From an uncultured Flavobacteriales bacterium (GTDB lineage: Bacteria > Bacteroidota > Bacteroidia > Flavobacteriales_D > Parvicellaceae), in NCBI GenBank assembly GCA_943788115.1, contig CALSPA010000002.1:1-64000 (forward strand): a stretch of DNA of 64,000 nucleotides, in the 5' to 3' direction. Numbering within the stretch: position 1 is the stretch's first letter; each line of letters opens with the position of its first letter. Positions 56,974 to 64,000 of the stretch are shown one piece after another. A program made the translations under genes and the position numbers. The notes below the pieces were generated by a model, which worked only from the letters and a program-made list of their open reading frames with translations, made no database searches and was not told the origin of the DNA.

Positions 56974-59412
56974 ATGGGGTTAGAAACAGAAGAGAACATT
57001 AAAGAAAATTCAATTAATAAATCTACTTTTATTAATGAAGTTTTAGCAGATTATAAGCTAGCATGTATTAGTAGAGAAGCATCTCTTTTGGGTCGTAAAG
57101 AAGTACTTACAGGTAAAGCAAAGTTTGGAATTTTTGGTGATGGAAAAGAGTTAGCTCAGATTGCCATGGCCAAGCAATTTAAAAACGGTGATTTCAGATC
57201 TGGTTATTACCGTGATCAAACATTTATGATGGCCATAGATTCTCTTACGGTTCAGCAATATTTTGCGGGGCTTTATGCTCATACAAATATTGACGAAGAA
57301 CCATCTTCAGCGGGAAGACAAATGGGCGGTCATTTTGCAACTAGAAGCTTAAATAATGATGGTTCTTGGAAAAACTTAATGAATCAAAAAAATTCTTCTG
57401 CAGATATCTCGCCTACAGCTGGACAAATGCCAAGACTTCTTGGACTTGCATTAGCCTCAAAAATTTACAAAGACAATGATTCTTTGAGTGAATTTTCAAA
57501 TTTTTCAGCTAATGGAAATGAAGTTGCTTTTGGAACCATTGGTGATGCAAGTACCTCTGAAGGAATATTTTGGGAAACCATTAACGCTGCAGGAGTTTTA
57601 GAAGTTCCAATGGCAATGTCAATTTGGGACGATGGGTATGGAATTTCTGTACCAAAAAAATACCAAACAACTAAGGGAAGTATTTCTGTTCTTCTTTCCG
57701 GACTTGAAAAACAAGAAAATACAAACGGATATAAGATATACAATGTAAATGGGTGGGACTACCCTTCTCTAGTTAGCACCTATGATAATGCTATTAAGTA
57801 TTGCCGAGAAAATCATGTTCCTGTCCTTGTTCATGTAGAAGAAATCACTCAACCTCAAGGCCACTCCACTTCTGGATCTCATGAAAGATATAAATCCAAA
57901 GAGAGACTAGAATGGGCAAAAAAATACGACTGTAATTTAAAGTTCAAAGAGTGGATACTAAGCAATAATAACGCACTAAACAAACCCTTAGCATCTGAAA
58001 TTGAGCTTACTAACATTGAAAAGGCCGCCAAGGCATTTGTTAAAGATGCAGCTAAAAAGGCTTGGAAAGCATTTAATGATGACATTAAAGATGAAAAAGA
58101 AAAGTCTATTCAATTAATTTCAAACCTTGCTTTAGAAAGTAAAAATAAGAACGAAATAAATAAGTTAGCCAATAGTATAAAAACTACAATTGATCCACAA
58201 AGAAAAGATATATACAAGGCTGTAAAAACTGCAATTTACCTAGTAAGAAACGAAAACTTAACTTCAAAAAAGAATGTTTTAGACTTCATTAACAAAGCTG
58301 CAATTGACACACATGATCGTTACAGCTCCTTATTGTATTCAGAAAATGAAAAATCTGCTACTAATATTAAGGAGGTTAAAGCAGAGTTTAAAGATTCCAG
58401 TCTTGTAGATGGTAGAGTTATATTAAGAGAGAATTTTAGAGAAATATTTAAAAAAAAACCTGAAGTAATTACATTTGGTGAAGACACTGGTCACATTGGT
58501 GGTGTAAATCAAGCAATGGAAGGAATGCAAGAAGAGTTTGGTAAAAAAAGAGTGTTTGATACAGGAATTCGAGAAGCAACAATTCTAGGACAAGGAATTG
58601 GAATGTCGTTAAGAGGATTACGTCCTATTGCTGAAATTCAATATTTAGACTACTTACTTTATTGTCTACAAATTATGTCTGATGACCTTGCTACTGTTTC
58701 TTACAGAACGAAAGGTGGTCAAAAGGCACCATTAATCATTAGAACTAGAGGACATAGACTCGAAGGTGTATGGCATGCAGGGTCTCCACTTGGAGGAATA
58801 ATAAATTTAATAAGAGGAGTTGTTGTATGTGTTCCAAGAAATATGACTAAAGCTGCAGGTTTCTACAATGCTTTATTAAAGTCAGATGATCCTGGACTAG
58901 TCATTGAATGTCTTAACGGTTATCGATCTAAAGAAAACATCCCTTCAAACCTTGGACTATTCACCACACCTATTGGAGTTCCTGAAATTGTAAAAAATGG
59001 AACCGACATAACAGTTGTCAGCTACGGCTCTACATTTAACATCTGTATGAATGCAGCTAAACAACTTGAACAAATGAATGTTTCATGTGAATTAATAGAT
59101 GTTCAAACATTGTTACCTTTTGATATTAATCACATAATAGTTGAGTCTTTAAAGAAGACAAATAAAATTATTTTTATTGATGAAGATGTTTCTGGTGGTG
59201 CAACTGCTTATATGCTAAATGAAGTTATCACCAAACAAAAAGGTTATTTTCATTTAGATTCAGAGCCTGTATGTTTATGCGCAAAAGATCACAGACCAGC
59301 ATACGGAACAGATGGCGATTATTTTTCTAAACCAAATAACGAAGATATTGTAGAAGCCATTTATTCAATTATGAATGAATACAATCCTTCTTTATATCCT
59401 AGCCTTTTTTAA
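56974..59412 (+). CDS. Fused alpha-beta E1 component of a 2-oxoacid dehydrogenase
   Basis: An 812-residue ThDP-dependent E1 in which both subunits are one chain. The alpha half (about 1-400) has ISREASLLGRKEVLTGKAKF, FRSGYYRDQTFMMAIDSLT, and the ThDP motif IGDASTSEGIFWETINAAGV; a helical linker follows. The beta half (about 470-812) has VITFGEDTGHIGGVNQAMEG, DTGIREATILGQGIGMSLRG and RTRGHRLEGVWHAGSPLG, ending KPNNEDIVEAIYSIM. The likely substrate class is branched-chain 2-oxoacids (or pyruvate), with E2 and E3 elsewhere. The fusion is a regular form in Bacteroidota. Confidence 0.9.
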   Translation: MGLETEENIKENSINKSTFINEVLADYKLACISREASLLGRKEVLTGKAKFGIFGDGKELAQIAMAKQFKNGDFRSGYYRDQTFMMAIDSLTVQQYFAGLYAHTNIDEEPSSAGRQMGGHFATRSLNNDGSWKNLMNQKNSSADISPTAGQMPRLLGLALASKIYKDNDSLSEFSNFSANGNEVAFGTIGDASTSEGIFWETINAAGVLEVPMAMSIWDDGYGISVPKKYQTTKGSISVLLSGLEKQENTNGYKIYNVNGWDYPSLVSTYDNAIKYCRENHVPVLVHVEEITQPQGHSTSGSHERYKSKERLEWAKKYDCNLKFKEWILSNNNALNKPLASEIELTNIEKAAKAFVKDAAKKAWKAFNDDIKDEKEKSIQLISNLALESKNKNEINKLANSIKTTIDPQRKDIYKAVKTAIYLVRNENLTSKKNVLDFINKAAIDTHDRYSSLLYSENEKSATNIKEVKAEFKDSSLVDGRVILRENFREIFKKKPEVITFGEDTGHIGGVNQAMEGMQEEFGKKRVFDTGIREATILGQGIGMSLRGLRPIAEIQYLDYLLYCLQIMSDDLATVSYRTKGGQKAPLIIRTRGHRLEGVWHAGSPLGGIINLIRGVVVCVPRNMTKAAGFYNALLKSDDPGLVIECLNGYRSKENIPSNLGLFTTPIGVPEIVKNGTDITVVSYGSTFNICMNAAKQLEQMNVSCELIDVQTLLPFDINHIIVESLKKTNKIIFIDEDVSGGATAYMLNEVITKQKGYFHLDSEPVCLCAKDHRPAYGTDGDYFSKPNNEDIVEAIYSIMNEYNPSLYPSLF

Positions 59413-59415
59413 TTA

Positions 59416-62016
59416 ATGAAATATTTTCTCATTTTATTCTTTTTTTCTTCAGCAATTACATTTGGTTATGCACAAAGCAATACTACTTTAGAGTTAAAAC
59501 AATACATGAATAGCCATTGGGATGAATTAATTCCAATTCGTATTGAATTCAATAAAAATGTAGATTGTTATAATTTAAATGAAAAGTTTAAAGCTCAAAA
59601 GACAGCCTTAGACAAAAGAGTTAAAAAAGTTAATACGGATTTAATCAATCAATCTTATGAATCTCAGCATCAAATATTAGATTTCTTTAAAAGTAAAAAC
59701 ATTCCAAGCTCGAACATTAAATCTTTTTGGATTGTAAATATTATTGTTGCCCTTGTTGACCAAAACACTATTAAAGAGCTAGAGCAGTTTAAAAATATTT
59801 TATTCATTGATTTAGAAAATAATAAATTTACTGCATACGATGAATTTAAAATTGAAGAATCATCTTCAAAACAACCCAATGGAGTTGAAAACGGTCTAGT
59901 GGCAATAAATGCACCAGCTATGTGGGCATTGGGATATACAGGTAAAGGAAGATTAGCTTATAATTACGATACTGGTGTTTGGCCAACTCATCCTGCTTTT
60001 AATGAAAGATTTATAGGGAACCGATACCCTATGAAACAGAGTTGGATTGGTTATTTCAATTCATTTCCGAATGGCTCAATACAAAATCATGGAACACATA
60101 CATTGGGAACAATTGCAGGTTTAATAAACTCAACAAATGACACCATTGGAGTAGCCTTTGGATCCTACTGGATAGCAAATGACTTTGTCACATCAACTGT
60201 ACAAGGATTACCACCAATTGTAAATATGATTGAAGCATTTGAATGGGCTTTAAACCCAGACAATGACACTTCTACAACTTGGGATGTTCCAGATGTCATT
60301 AACAATAGCTGGAGATGGTATGATGGAAATGACACCATTCATTGTAATGGATTTGTAGTTAATTTAATGAATGCCATTGAAGCCGCAGGAATTGCAAACG
60401 TATTTTCAGGTGGGAATTCTGGCCCAAACAATTCTACTGTAAATTCACCCCAAAGAATAAACACCTCAGAAGTTAATACTTTTTCTGTTGGCAGTATAAA
60501 TGGTAACTTAAGTTTTCCATACGCAATATCTAATTTTTCAACAAGAGGCCCCATTCAATGTCCTGGTAATGGATCATTAATTATTCATCCTGAAGTTGTT
60601 GCTCCAGGCCAAGGCGTAAGATCTGCTTGGGGGATTGATGACTTCAACACTATTTCGGGTACTAGCATGGCTGCACCTCATGTTTCTGGAGCTATTTTGC
60701 TTTTAAAAGAAGCATTCCCTTATTTAAGCGGTGAGGATCTTTTATGGGCTTTATATTTAACTGCAATTGATTTAGGAGATCCAGGTGAAGACAATACTTA
60801 TGGGATGGGATTAATTGATGTGTATGCTGCATTTCAATTTTTATCTACAACAAATACTCCAATAGATCCACTAGCTTTAAACTATGATTTAGCACTCGAC
60901 TCAATTACGATTCCTAACATATCATCTTTTACATGCGAAAACAACTTTTCTCCAACAATAAATTTCTCAAACAAAGGAGACTTCACTATAAATTCTGTTG
61001 ATTTTAAAATTAAAGTTAATGGAGTTGTTATTCAAAATTTTAACTGGTCAGGATCATTGTCTCCTCAAAGTTCAGCTAATACAACTATTCCTTCTATAAC
61101 TATTCAAAACTCTGGAGAGAAAGAACTTCAAATAATTGGTGAAATTAGCAATAGCTCAACAGAAAATGACTTATTTAATAACAGTGTTATTAATCGATTT
61201 TCAATAGTTAATGAATTTACAAGTCTTCCATTTATTGAACATTTTGAAAATGGAATTTCAGACTCATTATGGGTCATCGAAAATAAAGATGCTGATTTAA
61301 CCTGGATTTCTGACAGTACTGAAGGTTTAAATTGGAGTTCAAAATCTGCATGTATTAAATTATACTCCTACAGTCCTAGAGACAATCAAAAAGATGGTCT
61401 TTTAACACCTAAAATAACTCTTTCAAACAACTCAGATTTATTTTTAACATTCGATATTGCTTACCAGCAAAGGAGTCCAAGCAATGTAGTTAAAGACACT
61501 TTTAAAATATATTTATCTAACAATTGTGGAAGCACTTTTGACTATTTACTTTATGAGAAATTTGACAATGAGCTTAGTACTTTTGATACAGTAAAACACG
61601 ACTTCATTCCCCAATACAACTCGCATTGGAGAAACGACACTGTTGATTTATCTTTATTTTCAGGTGAAGATGTAATTGTTAAATTTGAAACAATTAACAG
61701 ACAGGGAAATAACTTATATTTAGACAACATTAAAATATTTGAGGGTCAGTCTGCACCTTTAGGCATTAGTAACTCTTCAAACACATTTAAAATTTTTCCT
61801 AATCCAGCAAAAGAGCTAATTCACCTTTGGTCATCAACCTTAAATTTGAAAAATTATTCATTAAAACTTTACAATTCATACGGACAAGTTGTTGAATTAA
61901 AACAACTAGGAAATACCAACAACTCGATTTCAACTATTGATTTACCCAGAGGAATGTATTTTATTCAATTGTTTAATAAAGAACAATCAATCACTAAATC
62001 CTTTTTAAAATGGTAA
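59416..62016 (+). CDS. Subtilisin-like (S8) serine protease with type A T9SS sorting domain
   Basis: An 866-residue secreted protease. After a signal peptide (to GYAQ) an inhibitor-like propeptide (about 30-145) precedes the S8 domain, with catalytic Asp-185 (YNYDTGVWPTHPAF), His-225 (NHGTHTLGTIAG) and Ser-417 (GTSMAAPHVSGAIL). Beta-sandwich domains follow (CARDB-like, then a MAM-like region with FDIAYQQRSP and LYLDNIKIFEG). The end is a Por-type CTD with KIFPNPAKELIHL, LKLYNSYGQVVE and LPRGMYFIQLF. It should be exported by T9SS. It begins three bases after the E1 gene and overlaps the next by seven. Confidence 0.92.
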   Translation: MKYFLILFFFSSAITFGYAQSNTTLELKQYMNSHWDELIPIRIEFNKNVDCYNLNEKFKAQKTALDKRVKKVNTDLINQSYESQHQILDFFKSKNIPSSNIKSFWIVNIIVALVDQNTIKELEQFKNILFIDLENNKFTAYDEFKIEESSSKQPNGVENGLVAINAPAMWALGYTGKGRLAYNYDTGVWPTHPAFNERFIGNRYPMKQSWIGYFNSFPNGSIQNHGTHTLGTIAGLINSTNDTIGVAFGSYWIANDFVTSTVQGLPPIVNMIEAFEWALNPDNDTSTTWDVPDVINNSWRWYDGNDTIHCNGFVVNLMNAIEAAGIANVFSGGNSGPNNSTVNSPQRINTSEVNTFSVGSINGNLSFPYAISNFSTRGPIQCPGNGSLIIHPEVVAPGQGVRSAWGIDDFNTISGTSMAAPHVSGAILLLKEAFPYLSGEDLLWALYLTAIDLGDPGEDNTYGMGLIDVYAAFQFLSTTNTPIDPLALNYDLALDSITIPNISSFTCENNFSPTINFSNKGDFTINSVDFKIKVNGVVIQNFNWSGSLSPQSSANTTIPSITIQNSGEKELQIIGEISNSSTENDLFNNSVINRFSIVNEFTSLPFIEHFENGISDSLWVIENKDADLTWISDSTEGLNWSSKSACIKLYSYSPRDNQKDGLLTPKITLSNNSDLFLTFDIAYQQRSPSNVVKDTFKIYLSNNCGSTFDYLLYEKFDNELSTFDTVKHDFIPQYNSHWRNDTVDLSLFSGEDVIVKFETINRQGNNLYLDNIKIFEGQSAPLGISNSSNTFKIFPNPAKELIHLWSSTLNLKNYSLKLYNSYGQVVELKQLGNTNNSISTIDLPRGMYFIQLFNKEQSITKSFLKW

Positions 62017-62396
62017 AGGTTTTCACATTTTTAATTTGTATGTTTTTTATAGGAACATTACTTTCTCAAAAAGAAGAAATTAAATGTTGGAAAGTCAAAA
62101 AAGGACGATTTGAGATGGTTGGACCTCAAGGGGGAAGTATTAAAATAAGAAGAAAGTCAAATGTTCAAATAGAAAGGTATTCAAGACAAAAAGTTAGACA
62201 TAAATTTAACATCAAGTGGATTGATGATTGTAATTATGAACTAACTTTAAAGAAGTCGAGAATAAAATCGTTGATTAATCATACTGAAGTTAAATTACTT
62301 GTAACAGTGGTTGAAGTAAGTAAGTTTTATTATAGTGCTTTAATCAAAACTGGTGTTAACGATAAAGCAGAAAAAATTGAAATTGAAATTAAATAA
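62010..62396 (+). CDS. Small exported basic protein of unknown function
   Basis: A 128-residue protein with a signal peptide (FTFLICMFFIGTLLSQ) and a beta-rich basic body: KCWKVKKGRFEMVG, KFNIKWIDDCNYELTLKKS, VKLLVTVVEVSKFYYSALIK. The C-W-K-V and W-I-D-D-C-N-Y-E-L pattern recurs in a common unnamed Bacteroidota family; the two Cys may pair. Its start overlaps the protease stop (ATGGTAA), so translation is coupled. Role not known. Confidence 0.75.
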   Translation: MVKVFTFLICMFFIGTLLSQKEEIKCWKVKKGRFEMVGPQGGSIKIRRKSNVQIERYSRQKVRHKFNIKWIDDCNYELTLKKSRIKSLINHTEVKLLVTVVEVSKFYYSALIKTGVNDKAEKIEIEIK

Positions 62397-62404
62397 AAAT
62401 AGAA

Positions 62405-63181
62405 TTGTTTATCATTGACATTGAGACAAAGCAAAAATTAGATTTTTTTGTAGATAAATACAATCGTTCAAATTTTATTGAAAAAGACCCCATTTCCATT
62501 CCTCACCAATTTTCTAAAAAAGAAGACATTGAAGTTATAGGTTTATTGGTAGCTACAATTTCTTGGGGAAATAGAAATTCAATATTAAAAAGCGCCTATA
62601 AAATGGTTGAATTAATGAACAACCAACCTTATGATTTTATAATGAATTACAAGGAATCAGATTTAGCAATAGTTAATAAATTCAAACACCGAACATTTAA
62701 TGGTTTTGACTTTCATTTTTTCACTTTAAGAATAAAAGAAATTTACTTATACCACAATGGTCTTGAGAGCGTTTTTACAAATGGTTTTGCAAAAGAAAAT
62801 GAAGCAGCAAAAGCAATAACACATTTTAGAAATATTTTTATTCCAGAAGATTTTGCCGAAATCAGAACATCTAAACACATTGCCAACCCTTTAAAAGGGT
62901 CGGCATCTAAAAGATTAAACATGTTTCTGCGTTGGATGGTAAGAAAAGATAATAATGGAGTAGATTTTGGAATTTGGAACAAAATACCTACTTCTAAACT
63001 TTCTTGTCCTTTAGATGTTCATAGTGGTAGGTCTGCAAGAGATTATAAGTTATTATTTCGTAAACAAAATGATTTAAAAGCAGTTAATGAACTTGATTAT
63101 TCATTAAGAAAATTAGACATGAACGATCCTGTAAAATATGACTATGCTCTTTTTGGCATGGGAATAGAAAATAAATTATAG
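62405..63181 (+). CDS. TIGR02757/DUF2400 family protein
   Basis: A 258-residue cytoplasmic protein. It shows EVIGLLVATISWGNRNSILK, a helical half with FDFHFFTLRIKEIYLYHNG, SKRLNMFLRWMVRKDNNGVD and the C-terminal LDVHSGRSARDYKLL and DPVKYDYALFGMGI, the family's helix-hairpin-helix-like region. Function is unknown, though a DNA-glycosylase-like fold has been suggested. The start is TTG 62405; an alternative cannot be excluded. Eight bases after the previous gene, 22 before the BatA gene. Confidence 0.9.
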   Translation: MFIIDIETKQKLDFFVDKYNRSNFIEKDPISIPHQFSKKEDIEVIGLLVATISWGNRNSILKSAYKMVELMNNQPYDFIMNYKESDLAIVNKFKHRTFNGFDFHFFTLRIKEIYLYHNGLESVFTNGFAKENEAAKAITHFRNIFIPEDFAEIRTSKHIANPLKGSASKRLNMFLRWMVRKDNNGVDFGIWNKIPTSKLSCPLDVHSGRSARDYKLLFRKQNDLKAVNELDYSLRKLDMNDPVKYDYALFGMGIENKL

Positions 63182-63203
63182 AAAGTTTTAAATTTACAAG
63201 CAA

Positions 63204-64000
63204 ATGACATTTTTATTCCCTGAATTTTTGTGGGCAATTTCACTTATTGCTATTCCAATAATAATTCATTTATTTAATTTTAGACGATATAAGAAAATCT
63301 ATTATTCAGATATTTCCTTATTAAAAAGTATAAAAACTGAAACAAAAAACAGATCTCAATTAAAACACATATTAATTCTTACATCAAGAATATTAGCAAT
63401 TTGCTCTTTAGTTTTAGCATTTTGTTTTCCATTTAAACCCCACAACAATCAGAATGTAAACAGTGAAAAAATAACAGCAATTTATTTAGACAATTCACTA
63501 AGCATGAGTAATAAAAATCAAAACGATCGTTTATTAGATCTTGCAAAGCAACAAGCACTAGAACTGGTGGAACAGTATTCATCAGGAACTAAATTTTTAC
63601 TTACTACAAATGATTTCGAGAACAATTTACAAAGAGTTATTTCTAAAACTCAGGTAAAGAAACTCATTTCTGAAACCCAGCCAACTTACATTCAAAAGAC
63701 TTTTGCAGATGTTTACCTTAAACAATCCGATTTACTAGAAGAATTTAAAACCAAAAAAGATGTATTTTGGCTTACCGACCTGCAAAAATCAACAGCTTCA
63801 TTTTACAACATTTCTTTAGACACTTCTTTGTATGTACACCTCTTGCCTTTTTCAAATGTAAACACTGGAAACATTTACATTGACTCTGTGTGGTTTGAAA
63901 CTCCAACAAGAAGAATTAACAAACAAGAATTTATTAAAGTGAAATTGAGAAATACCTATAACACTAATTTGTCATTTAGACTAGAGGCTGATTTTAATGG
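63204..64000 (+). CDS. BatA-domain membrane protein, N-terminal part (cut by window edge)
   Basis: From MTFLFPEFLWAISLIAIPII the sequence shows the N-terminal BatA/TIGR02226 element: a helix, FNFRRYKKIYYSDISLLK, then a second helix (LTSRILAICSLVLAFCF). A VWA-like region begins about residue 90 with ITAIYLDNSLSMSNKN (D-x-S-x-S) and continues with VFWLTDLQKST. It is open to 64000 (about 265 residues seen). It is the same kind of protein as 53255-55345. Confidence 0.88.
   Translation, partial: MTFLFPEFLWAISLIAIPIIIHLFNFRRYKKIYYSDISLLKSIKTETKNRSQLKHILILTSRILAICSLVLAFCFPFKPHNNQNVNSEKITAIYLDNSLSMSNKNQNDRLLDLAKQQALELVEQYSSGTKFLLTTNDFENNLQRVISKTQVKKLISETQPTYIQKTFADVYLKQSDLLEEFKTKKDVFWLTDLQKSTASFYNISLDTSLYVHLLPFSNVNTGNIYIDSVWFETPTRRINKQEFIKVKLRNTYNTNLSFRLEADFN

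Noticed and set aside
1..64000. CRISPR array, tRNA, rRNA, prophage or IS
   Set aside because: No spaced direct repeats, cloverleaf-like sequence, rRNA motif, integrase, phage structural gene or inverted-repeat-bounded transposase was found by reading both strands.

Overview
The window is AT-rich DNA (roughly 30% GC by eye) from a member of the Bacteroidota, most likely the order Flavobacteriales. The evidence is gliding genes gldF and gldG, the type IX secretion (T9SS) protein PorQ, two secreted proteins with different T9SS C-terminal sorting domains, MenA (menaquinone), many lipoprotein or 'Q-A-Q' type signal peptides, and promoters of the Bacteroidota form (TTTG or TTG, about 19 bases, TAnnTTTG). 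Shine-Dalgarno sequences are not evident. The family cannot be settled from the sequence alone. I saw no rRNA, tRNA, CRISPR array, insertion sequence, prophage or integron. Gene density is very high and no gene-free stretch exceeds 300 bases.

Layout. 1-4711 (minus): two glycosyltransferases followed by a TPR/SpoIIE-phosphatase signalling protein cut by the window edge. 4796-10436 (plus): a membrane protein of unknown role, then gldF, gldG, a DUF4340 lipoprotein and dnaN. 10441-17730: rocD, ttcA, porQ, ychF, and a two-gene unit for a large type-B-CTD secreted protein. 17900-22579 (plus): a split transketolase with a von Willebrand A protein between its halves, then an ECF sigma factor with a small membrane protein and a Spy-like periplasmic protein, closed by a terminator. 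22669-29859: menA, mltG, a LysM/periplasmic-binding-fold protein, guaA, miaA and a Ppx/GppA phosphatase. 29990-33847 (plus): both subunits of methylmalonyl-CoA mutase and an overlapping unknown gene. 33852-37212: small membrane proteins, a patatin-like lipase, and a tandem pair of TM2 genes. 37218-47710: a TPR protein, gyrA, clpC, rhomboid, a TerB/J-domain protein and htpG. 47975-53251: divIC, ruvX, dapD, glycosyltransferase, tsaC, cca and a pRiA4b ORF-3-like protein. 53255-64000: a membrane VWA-type protein with fabG, an outer-membrane barrel, a fused E1 alpha-beta 2-oxoacid dehydrogenase, a subtilisin-like T9SS protease, and a BatA-type protein cut by the right edge.

Much of the content is core metabolism and housekeeping: tRNA modification and maturation (ttcA, miaA, tsaC, cca), cell wall and division (mltG, dapD, divIC), protein quality control (clpC, htpG, J-domain, rhomboid), and carbon metabolism (transketolase, E1, methylmalonyl-CoA mutase, fabG). 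The surface side is built around T9SS and gliding.

The most striking property is a set of nine places where a recognisable gene is broken by what looks like exactly one inserted or deleted base, mostly in short A or T runs. Correcting one base restores a full-length frame each time. This points to sequence error, as in a long-read or low-coverage assembly, rather than nine real pseudogenes, and it affects gldF, both mutase genes, a TM2 gene and others. I found no clearly new defence or mobile system. The best candidates for unexplored biology are the VWA gene embedded in the transketolase operon and the LysM/periplasmic-binding-fold protein translationally coupled to MltG.
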